Assembly: GCF_036323735.1 (NCBI RefSeq)
Contig: NC_086031.1
Coordinates: forward strand, 49,553,225-49,617,224
Source of the DNA: Rattus norvegicus
Taxonomy: Eukaryota; Chordata; Mammalia; Rodentia; Muridae
Reading direction: 5' to 3'
Length of the DNA: 64,000 nucleotides
A program made the translations under genes and the position numbers. Below the pieces are notes generated by a model. It ran no database searches and was not told the origin of the DNA. It saw only the letters and a program-made list of their open reading frames with translations. This document shows, piece by piece, positions 23,350-35,249 of the stretch (positions are counted from its first letter, which is position 1; each line of letters starts with the position of its first letter).

Positions 23350-23462
23350 ATTTTTTTTCTTTCTTGAGACAAGGTCTCACCAAGCTAGCCTTGAACTTAA
23401 TATCCTTCTGCCTTAGACTTTTCTGAATGCTGAAATTGCACGTGTGCTACCAGACCCAGCTT
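23350..23462 (-). repeat. B1-related SINE, reversed, diverged
   Basis: TTCTTGAGACAAGGTCTCAC, CTAGCCTTGAACTTAATATC and GTGCTACCAGACCCAGCTTT are the reverse of a diverged B1/B4. Confidence 0.65.
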
Positions 23463-23635
23463 TGCTCAACCCTTTGTGAAGGCCAATGCCCCTCCTTTAA
23501 GGATGGCATCCCCAACCTGCCCCACCGTTCACTGCAGCCACTTTGATGATCCCTTAACATCTGTAGCTGTCATTCATCATCTGTTTGTGTTTCTCGAGAA
23601 TCCATTTTTGGTTGAGCTAGGCTTCAAAGGCGATT

Positions 23636-23705
23636 GAAGTCCCGTGCACGTAGTAGGCTCTCAGGAATATTTGCTGAGTGACGACTAATTCAATGAATGA
23701 ATGCG
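23636..23705 (+). repeat. L2/MIR-type 3' remnant
   Basis: GCACGTAGTAGGCTCTCAGG, AATATTTGCTGAGTGA and AATGAATGAATG are the classic L2/MIR tail pattern. It ends just before an AP-1-like TGACTCA at 23706-23712. Confidence 0.55.
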
Positions 23706-23724
23706 TGACTCACAGCAGATGTGC

Positions 23725-23742
23725 GGGGGGGGGGGGGGGGGG
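23725..23742 (+). repeat. Poly-G run of 18
   Basis: A homopolymer of 18 G, unusual because most homopolymers in the window are A or T. Confidence 0.9.
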
Positions 23743-23759
23743 CTGTAAACAGGGTTGAC

Positions 23760-26260
23760 CTCTCAGTACCCTGTGGTGAGAGACAGCACAGCTGGAGCTC
23801 GGAGTGGGAGCCAGGCCTCTGGGATGCAATCCCAGTAACATCTTTTCTCACTTCTCAGCAGCCCTGGGACAGGGGGAGGCCATAGAATCTGTCCTTGTCC
23901 CTTTCAAAGGAAACCCCATATCTTTGGGAATGACCTTGGGAAATCTAGCTAGAAGACTTCTTCATGTGCCTCAAACTTCTGCCGTATTCAAAAGTATGGG
24001 GGAGTTCTGCTACACGTCTGAAAGAAAGGGGTAAGCAAGGCCACAGGTATCCTCACAGCCCAGACTGTCTGGTACATGTTTAAGCACTAAATTAGGACTA
24101 GGGCTCACCATCTACTCCTATGTGCATAAGAAAAAGTTAATGACAAACAGTGGTGTCACACAGTCACCCTAGCACGCTAACCCCCAGGAAGTCCTGTTAG
24201 ATTGTTCTGCTTGCTTGCCAACAGCCCAGCTGCTAGCTTTGTTTTGCAATAGAACTGGTAGAGAAGAAATTACTGTGTTCTGTGCAAGTCCCTGGCATCC
24301 CCCTCTCTAGTCCTACAGACTCCCTGAGCTCAGGGATTATAGATTATCATTCTAGGCTCAAAGGTCAGATGTGTGAGTTTAGGGGAGAAACTGTGATCTG
24401 CCTGCCTGTCAGGGAAAACGGCTTGAGATGAAAGAATGGTAACAGAACCAGGGTTCTAGAGCCTAACCCCCACCCTGCTCCCAACCCTGCCCCAATCCCA
24501 AGAGGACAGAAATGTGGATCAACCATCAGCTGCTGCACACATTCCTTGATCTCTCAGCTGCCTGGCCTCCCACTCCTCCCTCCTCCGAGCCCTAATACCG
24601 ACAGGATAGGGAATAACACAGGGATGAGAGAGGAGGCCTGGAGAAGAAAACCAAGTCATTTCTCATCACACAGGGAGACAGGACCTGAAGCCACTAGAGA
24701 ATGTCTCTTTAAGGATGAAGAGGTATTGGCCCTCTTCTACAGGTCTGCAAAACCTGAGGGAACAGGGTTCAAAAGAGCCTGTTCCAGACCTACTGTGTAA
24801 GGGCAGGCCCGTCCTCCAGTCATGGGTTCCTCAGGAACCCCATGGGTAGAATGTCTGGGGCCAGCAGAACCTAGCTCTGGGCTGTACTGTGCTGTTCCTA
24901 GTTTTCGCCAAGTGTTCCCGGGCCCATGCTTATACATGGGGTCTTTCTTCCTGGTGGCTGGTTCTCCGGGGGCAGTCCTGGAGGTAGAAGTGTGGACTCA
25001 GGGTCCGAGGGCATAGAGGCCTTCCTCTCCTCATAGCCACAGCTCTGTGATCTTCAGGAGGAAGATCTGCAACTTGGTGGTCTGGATAGCCTTTCAAGGT
25101 AAGGACCACTCCACCCTTGGGGGGCCTAGCTATCGAGTGGGCCTGTGCTGTCCAATATGCAAGACCTCCATAGCTCTGACTTTGTCTCCTGGCAACCGTG
25201 GCCCCTAATACTTCTCTACCTGCCTCTTCCCAGGTCTAATTCTCCCCCACCAACCCCCATACCTTTGCTTTGCCAAGCCTTTCTCTATGTGATAAAGTCC
25301 AATACATCTCGCAAGGCCCCCTTGCTCAGAAATCCCTTTTTGACTGCCCCGCACAATTTTGAGCCTCTCCTCCCTGCTGATGTAGTCAGGAGCCATGGAA
25401 TCACACTCTGCTTAGCTGCATCCTAAGCCAGACCCTCTCCCACCACTGAATTGAAATCTTACTATAGAAGACAGAAGGTGATAGCACACTGAGGTTTGCT
25501 GAACTGAGGGCAGGAGACCCCACGGACACCACATACCCGGGCCCTCTCGTATTCGTTGTGTACCTTATAAACCCTGTGTATCAGGGAGTATCGTTACCTT
25601 CATTTTATGGAGAAAGAAACTTGCCCAAGACCACACTGGAGGTACCTGAGAAAATTAGACCTCGAGTGCAGGCCCGTGAGGGGCCTACAGCCTTCCACAC
25701 TAACCTTTGTCAACATGCAGCTGTATTTGGAGACCTGCTTTGTACTGCATACTATTCCAAGAAGCATGGAGCCCCCATAACAAGAAAGTCCATGGTCCTA
25801 CTGATGAGATGCTGTAACCCCTATACTTGCTGTACCGGAGGTTAGAGTAGCTCCTGGACCACAGTCACAGTAAACCTGGCCTACTGAATCTTGGGAATGG
25901 GGAGCGAGAGGGGAACCATCCCATGGACAGAGGAAGTAGCATACAGTACCACCAGTCTCTACTTGTCTTGGCTTGGTGAACTCTGTCCTTCGCAATCCCA
26001 GTGACCCTAACGCTTCCCGCAAGCTTCCGATTAGTCCTTGCTACACGACATTAGACGACTGTATTCTCTGCACCGCCACTGGTCCTGTAAATTAGGTAGT
26101 GTGGGAGGATGTAGAATCTCCACTTCCTCTGCTCTTAGGACTTCCGGGAGAAGCTGGAAGAAACACCTAATGTAGAGCCAGGTCTGAAATTGAACTCATT
26201 TACAAACCACATCCCCTTGCTTCTCTGACCAACAAGAAGTTCAGATGTTTCCACCTGGAT
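23760..26260. other. Intronic sequence with one MIR-like remnant
   Basis: A reversed MIR-like segment lies near 25550-25690 (TTCATTTTATGGAGAAAGAA, CTTGCCCAAGACCACACTGG). Otherwise no repeat or exon is recognised. Confidence 0.5.
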
Positions 26261-26271
26261 ATGTCCTATCT

Positions 26272-26285
26272 GTTACCATGGCAAC
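26272..26285 (+). promoter_or_regulatory. RFX X-box palindrome
   Basis: GTTACCATGGCAAC is an excellent match to the RFX palindrome, ten bases before a CA repeat. Confidence 0.5.
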
Positions 26286-26290
26286 TGTCC

Positions 26291-26292
<2 letters not shown>

Positions 26293-26324
<32 letters not shown>
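26293..26324 (+). repeat. (CA)n microsatellite
   Basis: An uninterrupted CA array of about 15 units. Confidence 0.95.
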
Positions 26325-26325
<1 letters not shown>

Positions 26326-26411
26326 CTTCACTGGCCCTTGCACACTGGGCCTCGGATGAGCTCTGTACCACCTAGATAACATGGTCCATAGACCAAGACC
26401 ATCCTAAATTG

Positions 26412-26425
26412 GTTGTCACGGCAAC
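26412..26425 (+). promoter_or_regulatory. Second X-box-like site
   Basis: GTTGTCACGGCAAC has a good right half-site (GGCAAC) and a weaker left one. It lies between the CA and GT arrays. Confidence 0.4.
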
Positions 26426-26460
26426 TATGGGCATGAGGCAAGCAAAGGGAGAGGAGAGTG

Positions 26461-26462
<2 letters not shown>

Positions 26463-26507
<45 letters not shown>

Positions 26508-26537
26508 TGTGTGTGCCCACACACGCGCGCGCGCGCA
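26463..26537 (+). repeat. Compound (GT)n-(CG)n tract
   Basis: About 21 GT units, an interruption (GAGTGTGTGTG), then CCCACACA followed by a CG run at 26524-26537. It is alternating purine-pyrimidine almost throughout, the pattern prone to Z-DNA. Confidence 0.93.
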
Positions 26538-26539
26538 CC

Positions 26540-27595
26540 ATATATTCAGTAGAAGCAGGCAAAATACTTGGGCGAGTATTTTTTTTATTATCTAACCAAG
26601 AGTCAAAGCAGATCCTCCATGCAACGTTACTTGTCTCACGCTGCTGAATCACAAGGTTACATGGGACCTTAGAGATAATCTTATGCAACTTTTCCCTCCC
26701 GGGAATAACTGACCTATTTGTAATAAACCCTATTGCCTCACTTGGGCCAAGTAAACCCCCAAACAGAAGGAAAACACAAGGCCCACAGCTGAGGCTGTCT
26801 TGCCAACCCATTGATGACATCCTACCACAGAAAATAATGTTATGATCTGTATCCACAGACCAGATTTAGGAGGTCAGCAGACCGAGTCACCAGATGTCAG
26901 CCACATGCCCAGATAGATGACAGTCATTTGTCTCTGAGACACACTGCCCATCAGTTTCTTAAGGAGGTTCAGGAGCTCCAAACAGTTAAAGATAACTGTA
27001 TGAATAAAGAAACCTTAACAGGATGTGACCAAGACACTGCTTAGAGCCACTTGGCCAAGTACTGCCCTCAAAAGACACTCCCATGCTGTGGCTGCTCTCA
27101 CTGGTCGCTGACACCTCCTGTTAGCGTTTTTTGTTAGATTTCTCAGTAAGGCATAGTATTCCATAGAGGGCTGCCATGGATTTGCATTTCAATTATTTTT
27201 AACCGGTATCACTGGCAATTGGTGCAGAAAAATAGCTCTGCAAATCCTGGAAATAGTTCTCGGTGCAGTGGGCGGGACTTTTAGAGCTGTGGGCGGTCTT
27301 CACCTTTTTAGAATCCAGTCTTACCACTGGGAGCTTGCCATTTCAGCACTTCCTCCTGCCTCATAATGGACGTCGCTTCTACAGCGGGGAGGATGCAATG
27401 AGCTCACAGAATCCTGCTCCTGATTGGACCTGTTTAGTATGGAATCCTAGGATCCATATACCCAGCTTCCACTTCCACTGAGGTTGAGTTCTCCTTCAAT
27501 TTAGAAGTTCTCTTATCTATCTGACCCCATTTACACTGCAGAACACTCTCAGTTTGTATATCTGCGGTCAGTGGCAGTGAAATCCTTAAAAGAGG
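26540..27595. other. Unique intronic sequence with GC boxes
   Basis: Two GGGCGG cores lie close together at 27270-27295. No exon is recognised. Confidence 0.5.
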
Positions 27596-27597
27596 GT

Positions 27598-27757
27598 ACA
27601 GGGTTCATGTCTGGAATTCCAACACTTGGGAGGCAGAGGCAGGCAGGTCTCTGTGAGGTCCAGAACAGTCTGGTCTGTCTGTCTGCACAGCAAGTTCCAG
27701 ACTAGCAAGTGCTACACAGTGAGGTCCTGTCTCAAGAAAATAAAACAAAAGAAGATA
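27598..27757 (+). repeat. B1 SINE, diverged
   Basis: AATTCCAACACTTGGGAGGC and GCTACACAGTGAGGTCCTGT belong to B1, with an A-rich end. A T-rich tract (repeated TTTG, then long T-runs) follows at 27764-27822. Confidence 0.8.
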
Positions 27758-28375
27758 TATCCAGGTGTTTTTTGTTTGTTTGTTTGTTTGTTTTTTTTTT
27801 GTTTTTTGTTTTTTTTTTTACTTTCTTTTGTTCCCAGGACTTTTGGCTGCTCTGAAGCAAGTGACCAGGAACTCACTGGCCCTACCTTAGCTTCCTCCAA
27901 AGTCTCAGCCTCCTGTCCCCTCGAGGTCACACAGAAGATAGTACCTATGCTCATGGCCCTTGTGTCTGCTACCTTTCTCTTCAGCTACTTGTCCCGGAGC
28001 TCCTTCTCTGTAAGTCTGCTGAGCAGCCTGGACAGGCAGAGCCAGGGGCTCTAACCCTCTTGCTAAGGGGACCGTGTGGGATGTGAGAGGCTGTAGTCCA
28101 GTTTCTGTGCAGCACCAGGATGAGGAAGCTTTGACTCCTTGAGCCCCCGTGGCTCCTTACCCACCCTGGGATTTCCGAGAAGACCACAGTACAGAGGTGC
28201 TAAGGCAGCTGGCCAGCCTTCACTGGGCAGGGCAGAGCCAGTCTGGGGAAGTCCCTAAGATTAGGTCGTTCTTTTATGCTCAGTCTGTCCCCCATGGGCC
28301 ACTGGTCCACACAAGCTGAACAAGGGGCTGGGGCTTCTGAGAAAATCAAAGACAAAACAAAACAAAAACCAACAA

Positions 28376-28408
28376 CACCAATCAATCAATCAATAAATAA
28401 ATAACTCT
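28376..28408 (+). repeat. (ATCA)n/(AATA)n short tandem repeat
   Basis: CAATCAATCAATCAATAAAT and a further AAAT unit. Confidence 0.85.
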
Positions 28409-28614
28409 AGCAGTTGCCGACAGTTAAAGAGTGACTCTCCCTATAGCAGCCAAGTCTCAGACATACAGGATCTGGGGATGAGGGCGGGGGCATCATTCCC
28501 AGGAAAAGCATAGAGGAAAGCATCTAGTCTCTAGTTCCAAGGAAGTAGCAAGGACCCAGATGAAGGGGGATGGCCACAGATGACTTATGATGATGCCGTG
28601 AAACTTGACAAAGA

Positions 28615-28792
28615 CTGGTTTGAAGAGATGACTCAATGGTTAAGAGCACCAACTGCTCTTCCAGAGGTCCTAAGTTCAATTCCCAGCAACCACATGGTGG
28701 CTCACAACCATCTGTAATGTGATCTGATGCCCTCTTCTGGTGTGTCTGAGGACAGCTACAGTGTACTTATATATAATAAATAAATCACAAAC
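28615..28792 (+). repeat. B2 SINE
   Basis: A B2 body from GAAGAGATGACTCAATGGTT to ATATATAATAAATAAATC. It is flanked by AAACTTGACAAAGA (28601-28614) and AAATTTGACAAAGA (28793-28806), a target-site duplication with one mismatch. Confidence 0.93.
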
Positions 28793-28809
28793 AAATTTGA
28801 CAAAGATTT

Positions 28810-29248
28810 AGAATTTCCAGGGAGACAGGCCTCTAGACATACAGAGTCTGGGAAGACCTAACTTAATGGTGGGCAGGATCATTCCTTGGGCAGGGGCTGC
28901 TGGACTGTATCGGCAGCTAGAGGGGAGGGCTGGGCACTGGGGTGCATGTATTCACTGCCCCAATAACTGCTTCAATCTCCCGAATCTCCTTCAGCTTTTC
29001 CACCATGAGGAACGGGAACTGAACCACTACCGATGCTTCTAGTTTCAAGGGTGTTGGGAGGCTAGCCCTCTACTCTGATCTCTGGGATGGGACACACAGG
29101 TCAGGGCAGAAGCATTGCTGGATTCTCTGTGGATCCTGCACGGCTGCACAGCTCCCAACTGCATCCTAAACTCCTCAAGGACAGAAGCTTTCTGCCCATT
29201 TTGTTCAAACTTCTAGGATACTACCTGGCACATAGTAAGTGCTTAACT
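28810..29248. other. Intronic sequence ending in an L2/MIR-like tail
   Basis: CTACCTGGCACATAGTAAGT at 29221-29240 is a typical L2/MIR 3' block. The next B2 inserted just beyond it. Confidence 0.5.
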
Positions 29249-29262
29249 AAAAGGTTGCTGTT

Positions 29263-29424
29263 CGGGCTGAAGAGATGGCTCAGCAGTTAAGAGCACTGAC
29301 TGCTCTTTCAGAGGCCCTGAGTTCAAATCCCAGCAACCACATGGTGGCTCACAGCCATCTGTAATGGGATCTGATGCCGTCTTCTGGTGTGTCTGAAGAC
29401 AGCGACAGTGTGCTTATGTATAAT
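29263..29424 (+). repeat. B2 SINE, young insertion
   Basis: A B2 body flanked by a perfect 14-bp target-site duplication AAAAGGTTGCTGTT at 29249-29262 and 29425-29438. Confidence 0.95.
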
Positions 29425-29989
29425 AAAAGGTTGCTGTTGAACATTAATTCCTTCCGGGGTTGGGCAGGCAGAGGTTTTAGTGTAGCAGAAAACAGGAAAA
29501 CTGGGCCTTACCGACTCCACGTACTATGTTTTGAAAACTCAAAGTGGCAAACGCTGGGCGGAGCCACTCTCATACCTGCAGTAGGGGTGATATGAGGAGG
29601 GCCTGGCCCAGGGCAACACTGGGAAAGGGAACTCCAGGCTGCCCAGCTTCTGCAGTTCTTGATATTTGCTAAAAACTGTTCCTACTGGGTTCAATTTGCT
29701 CTGGAGATAAATCTCATTGCCAGCCAAATGCTGTCGGGAGGAGTCGCTCAGTCTTCTCGCTCCCCCTCCCTCCTCCGAGCCAGCAGAATCCAGATCCCTC
29801 TCTTTCTATTTCAATCCCCTCTGGCAGGATACCTCAGATGACCTCCCTCCTCTAGCCCCTTCCTTTGGACCCCTCACAGAGGCAGGCTCTGCCAGGTTGG
29901 CCCTCCCAACGCTTCGTCCCTCAGGCATGGACCCCTCACTGAACTCAATACATCTTCGACAAGGTCATAGCATATATGGCTGAGTGTAC

Positions 29990-30140
29990 AGCCCCCAAAG
30001 ATGGGCTGCCTGGGTTCAAATCCTGAATGAACCAAGTCGGGCAAAATCATTTAAGTACTTTGTACTGCAGTTTTCCCATCTGTACGGTGGGATGAAAAGC
30101 ATAGCACTTATAATACTGGGCCCTCATTAAATAATTAACT
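29990..30140 (+). repeat. MIR SINE remnant
   Basis: GGGTTCAAATCCTGAATGAA, CAGTTTTCCCATCTGTACGG and the AAATAATTAA end fit the MIR core. Confidence 0.65.
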
Positions 30141-30187
30141 AAGTACCCACATGGAAGCTTTAATTCCCACTAACCTGAAGGGGAGGG

Positions 30188-30229
30188 TGTATGTATGTAT
30201 GTATGTATGTATGTATGTATGTATGTATT
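30188..30229 (+). repeat. (TATG)n microsatellite
   Basis: About ten uninterrupted tetranucleotide units. Confidence 0.95.
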
Positions 30230-30251
30230 CACTCACTCCTTTAATACTGTT

Positions 30252-30392
30252 TTTAGAAACACAGTCTCATATAGCCCAGGCTGGCCTTGAACTTACTCTT
30301 TAGGCAAGGATGACCTTGAACTCTCAAATCTCCCTGTCTCCACCACCTAAGTATGAGAATTACAAGTGTGAGCCACCATGCCCAGCTTCAAA
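30252..30392 (-). repeat. B1-related SINE, reversed
   Basis: AAACACAGTCTCATATAGCC, GGCTGGCCTTGAACTTACTC and GTGAGCCACCATGCCCAGCT are a reversed B1/B4 type. It contains a second GACCTTGAACTC block, which suggests an internal duplication. Confidence 0.7.
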
Positions 30393-31104
30393 AGCTACCT
30401 TTATTGACCCCAGAAACAACCCAGAGTAAGGAAGGCACAGAGAAGTTGTCTTCTCCAGTGCTGTGCAACTGGCCAGTCTGGAGCTGAGAAGAAGGCTGCA
30501 GGGCCAGGCTGCAGCCCTCATGCCGGATTGGGCCGATTAAATGTGCTCTAAGGATGCTTGGCTTACAGAAAGCTACAATGAGTATCAGTTGCTGCTACAA
30601 GTGTTATTGCCCTCCACCTCAACTCCTGGAAGCCTACTTGGTCCCAGATGGCTGCAGTGTTTAGGTAAGAAGGGCCTTCTGAGCTCTGCCACACTGGGGC
30701 CTCCCCCTCTGCCCCACTTGCGGCATAGCCCTGGAGGACATAGCATCCACTCCGAACTCACTCTGTTTTCTGGTCAATTGTGTGCATGTCTCACAATTGG
30801 ATGGCTGGGACATCAGGTTTATCTGGGCCCAGAAGTCCCCAGAGGACAGGGAACACAGCCGTGTGAACTCAGCATGAAATGACACGGACCCAGAATGACA
30901 GAGGTGTAGCAACATCCTGATCCGCTGGGGTGGAGGGAAACGGAGGTAAGGAGTGTGGCTCGCTGACCCCATTTTCTTCCCTGCCACTTGGCAGGGGGTC
31001 TTTGGCAACTGAGCTGCGCTTGGACCTCGTGCAGTAACCACAGTGAGCCCTAATGGCAGATGGCAAGGCCAGGAGATGCACAGAGAAGGGCATGACCTTC
31101 AGAC

Positions 31105-31300
31105 AAGCAGGGCTCAAATCCTGACACAGCCCGGAGTGTCGAGCCTTTAGACGGGTTTCAGAGCCCCGAGTTCTTTTATTTCTAAACTGAGCAAGTAGTG
31201 TCGAAGAGCCAACACCGAGTTCACAAAGGACTTCCTGTGCAAGTGCCTAGTGCATGCTGACACATAGCAGGCATGCGATAAATGCTGGGCCTCCGTTATC
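31105..31300 (+). repeat. MIR SINE remnant
   Basis: GGGCTCAAATCCTGACACAG at the start and TGACACATAGCAGGCATGCG with ATAAATGCTGG at the end fit MIR. Confidence 0.6.
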
Positions 31301-34300
31301 ATTTGGCTACCTTCGTGTTTCAGGACTTGGGTGGCAATGGTCCTGGTTTTAGTCCATCTGTTGACTCACCACCATCAATCATAAGGCTAAGGCTTTTCCT
31401 CCTCAGGGAAAACGAGGCCAAGGTCCAGTGAAGTTTTTACTCACGGTGGTCTTTGATGTCGGCTCGCACCTCTGTGCTGTTCAATGAGTGCACAGCCATC
31501 TCTGCACCCTCCCCCCGAAGAGCACAGCACTCATTCCGCACTCTTGTCCCAGACTAAGTCACAGCAGCTATACTGTGAAAGCCATAACAGCTTCCTTAGA
31601 ACGAGCGCTGCTCTGCACCCCGATCCCCAAAGGCATGAACTGTGGCTTAAAGACAGTCATCTCACCAGTGGAAAAGACACCAACAACAAGTAAAATCTCC
31701 CAGCCAGAGGCAAACTGCACAGGCCCGTCCCGGTCTATGTGTGTATCAGCCCTCATGTGGGAAGGAGGCAGAGAGGAGTCTCTGGTTGGTTCCCCAGTGA
31801 CACATGTTTCTATGAGAAAAGATCTCTTCAGTGTGTGTCCACTTAACACTCATTCAAACATGCCACAAAGTGGAAGCAATTAAGGAATCCGTGTAAACCT
31901 CAAGGCGACCCTTTCCAGTCCTGCACACAGCCTCACACATGTGGGCATGTGGCAGAGTCGGCCCTGGTTTCCTTGCCTGTTCAAATTAAGGTCTGAGGAC
32001 GGCTGCATGCAGAGAGAGTCCCGGCGATGCAGAGTGAGTGTGAGGCGATGGGCCCAGAGCCAAGCTGTCCCTGGAAGACCCAGGTGCACCCTGGGATAGT
32101 CAGGGAACGTGCACAAACACCTGTGGCCTGGAGTCTGACACTCTTGCCCCCAGGGCAAAGCAGAAGGAACAGCTGGCTGTGGATAGTCTTTGGCGCACAT
32201 GAAGGCCATCATCCCTAACGCCCCAGCATGGTGGCAAGGCATCATGGGAGATTTTCTTCTTGCTATATAAAGATCATGAAGTACTTGTTTGGACTCTATT
32301 TCAGGCAGAGTAAGGTTATGTTTTGTTTTGTTTTAAAGTGGGGTATATGGCAGAGAGAACTCTCTGGCATTCTCCTTCTCTATCCCTTCTGGGACCCTGC
32401 ACCTCCCCCGTGCTTATGAGAGAGTAAAGACTAGTGGCGTCTTCTCAGCTGGAAGAGCAAACCTGGCTTACATGGAAGGCACAAGTGACAGACTGTTCAC
32501 TCTGGGCTCCTTGCTCATCAAACACAGGGAATTCACCAACAGGCAGGGGCCATACCTGAGCTTAAAGGCCTCATCTCCCATGGGCTAGTATTAAAACAAT
32601 ATAGCCAGCAACCAGGAAGCAGCTGCATGCATGTGCTCCAAGGCGCCCTGTTATCCTTCCACAAGAAGTGGCAGTGATGTGGGCCCTACTGCAGCATGGT
32701 TTATGCATGCCCGGCACAGCCTTTGTCAACAGGCACACCGGCAGGACACTGGGTGAGACACTGGGGACAAAGATGCTCCGAAAGAACTTGCAGAGTGAAC
32801 CCCTAAACTGTGAATCCTTGAGGTCAGGTTAAAGTCTTACTCATTTTCTACAGTGTCAGCAAGTGTCTAACACAAAGAAAATGCTCACTGGGCACTTCCT
32901 GACACAAGAGAGTGACTCAGGACGTGTCCCGAGTGAGTTCAGAAGTAAAAGAGCAAAACGAAGTGGAAACCCTGCTCTTTCCTTTCTTCCCCTCTCCCTG
33001 TTCTTCAAGCTCAGGAAAGAGTGGGGTCCCCCACAAAGAAGGCATATCTTAAATCTCTCCCCACCTAACCCATCAAAGAAGAGTTCAGTGGATCCTCCAC
33101 AAAGATGGGTCTGTCACCATGACAACCAGCAAGGACCCCAACAGAGGCAGTCCGTGAACCTTGATCCCTTCCCTAGGTGTCCCTGGGGAGGCTGGGGCTT
33201 CCCTCTGTTCTTGTGAATCTCATCCCCAGAGTTCATTCGCCTTCCCCACAGGGATCACCTAACCTGGGATCTAGTGGACATTTTGAGATCTGACTGGAGA
33301 GGGTGGCATCCAAGCTAACAAGTCAAAGGGCTCCCCAATGTCAGCCTGCAGCGGACATGAAGAGCAAAAGTCCTCGTCCCAGCTCACAGGGGTCAGGATG
33401 AGTAAGGAGCGCCTGGCTAGGTGGATGGAGCTCATTAGCCTAACAATGTGGTACACACATAAGGAAGCCATTACGCTAACAGAACTACAAATGTAAAAAT
33501 AGAGTTGCACATAGTTTCCTGGTTACCACATTCTATTCTGACGCTCTGTCAGCGCCTGTGAAATTCGGTTTACTTTTGTCCCTGCCATGCCCTGCATGTG
33601 TATTTGTTGTGGGAGGAGGTGCTTGCCCTTTAAATGCCCAGGCCCTGCCCTAGAACCTTCCTCTGCAAGGCCTGCTATAGGAAGCCAGTGTGGTAGCGCT
33701 GCAGTCTTCCGGGATCAATGCTGTTGAGCTCTCTAGAGATGGCTCCAGAGAGCCAGCTCACCTTCCCACCTGCCCAGCAGGGAGAAGAAGACACAGAGGC
33801 ATGCTACCCATAACAAATGATGTCAAGGCCAGGCTGTGAGCCCAGAGTCCAGCAACGAAGCTATGAGACCAACCTTCTGAATAGCCTTGGGTCTTCTAAA
33901 AGCAAGTTCATTATGGACTGGCAGTGTCAGCAGTCCACCATGTGTCTGGCATGTACAAGCCCCTAGGTTCAATCCTCAGCACCACAAACAAAACCAAGTG
34001 TATTGCTTTTGCTGGAGTAACTCTCCCTTGGCCGGGGCCACTGACAGATAGCGTTTGTTCCCTGCAGTGTGCTATCACGTGTACTTTGTTTGGTATTACA
34101 CGTTGTTGGATTCCAAGGTATATTTTTCTGTTTTAAGGCTGCAAGGAAATCAATCAACACACAAAGGTAAATCCTATAGGGCCTTTAGAATGTGACTGTC
34201 TTAGTCCCAGTCAATGGGTCACAAGGCACTTGGTTATTTGTTCATCGTGTGCGCATCCAGGGATACTGACACCTGAGGATGTACTTGGAACAAGTGTATT

Positions 34301-34780
34301 GCTGGGAATAAAGTCAAGGGTCTTCTGGGTCAGTCTCGGGCCTTTGGGTTTGTTAACAGTATATGTGTACTGGGGGTCACACAGAGTCACTGGATGACAT
34401 TGTGATTATGGGGACACAGAGAGGGGTGCATGTGTGGGAGTGACTTGTTGTTATGAGTGTTCCTGGGAGTAAGGCGGGCGTTGGGCAGCCAGGTAGGTAG
34501 CGCTGGACTGCCACCCTGGCTCCCAGCACCGTCATGTTGAACTTGGGTTTTACTACAACCTGCCTTTCTCTCTCCCAGCTTGTTGCCTCTCTACTGTGAT
34601 CTCCCTGTGACGTACACAGAGATTCTCACTATCTGAGCACTGGATAAACATTGGCCCCCCTTGTGGCCACCTTCCTAGCCTGACCCTGAAGTGCTGGTAG
34701 GCTTGACAGCTTTACTATGAGTTGAGTCAAGCAAGGGGGAAATCTTCGGGGCAGTTCACAGGTGACTGTCTCCCGTCAAG
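31300..34780. other. Largely unique intronic stretch
   Basis: Few repeats; an ID/B4-like fragment (GTTCAATCCTCAGCACCAC) lies near 33966-33985. It contains an X-box-like palindrome at 33113-33126 (GTCACCATGACAAC) and a CTCF-like motif at 34651-34670. No exon is supported. Confidence 0.5.
34651..34670 (-). promoter_or_regulatory. CTCF-like motif
   Basis: On the minus strand the sequence reads TGGCCACAAGGGGGGCCAA, close to the CTCF core (CCAC, any base, AG, then G-run). Confidence 0.45.
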
Positions 34781-34784
34781 AGAC

Positions 34785-34925
34785 AGGCCTGAGGGCCGAG
34801 GAGGCTGGGCAGACACAGGCACCTGTTATCAAGGCTGATGACCTGATTTCAACCCTGCAACCCATACGATGGAGGGAGAGAACCAATTCTTACGAGTTGA
34901 CCCCTGACCTCCATGTGTGTCATGA
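34785..34925 (+). repeat. B3-like SINE
   Basis: GGCTGATGACCTGATTTCAA, then CCCATACGATGGAGGGAGAG and GACCCCTGACCTCCATGTGT fit the tRNA-derived B3 type. Confidence 0.6.
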
Positions 34926-35054
34926 CATTTTAATTTTTGAAAGCTTTAGGGCTAGCTTGGTAGATAGCCTTCATTGCAAGGTTTAGTCCAGCCAGGGGTT
35001 ACATAGTAAGACCCTGCCACAAAACAAAAACAATTTTTTAAAAAAGAGATAAAT

Positions 35055-35152
35055 TTTAGCTGGGTGTGGTAGTACCATCTATAAGGCCAGTGCTGAGGCT
35101 GAAGAATGACAGGTTTGAGGCCAGCTTAGGCTCCTATCCTAAAACAACAGAA
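35055..35152 (+). repeat. B1 SINE, diverged
   Basis: TTTTAGCTGGGTGTGGTAGT and GGTTTGAGGCCAGCTTAGGC are B1 blocks, about 100 bases below the donor of the 35250 exon. Confidence 0.7.
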
Positions 35153-35249
35153 ATGAAGCTGGTCCTCGCCCAGGCCACTTCTATCCCTCAGAGATAGGAA
35201 GAGTTCAGACAGCAGGTCCCGTATAGGAAATCTTTCCCAGGGTACTTAC

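Noticed and set aside
26425..26856. 143-codon minus-strand frame with a Thr-His run
   Set aside because: The run is a translated GT/CA microsatellite.
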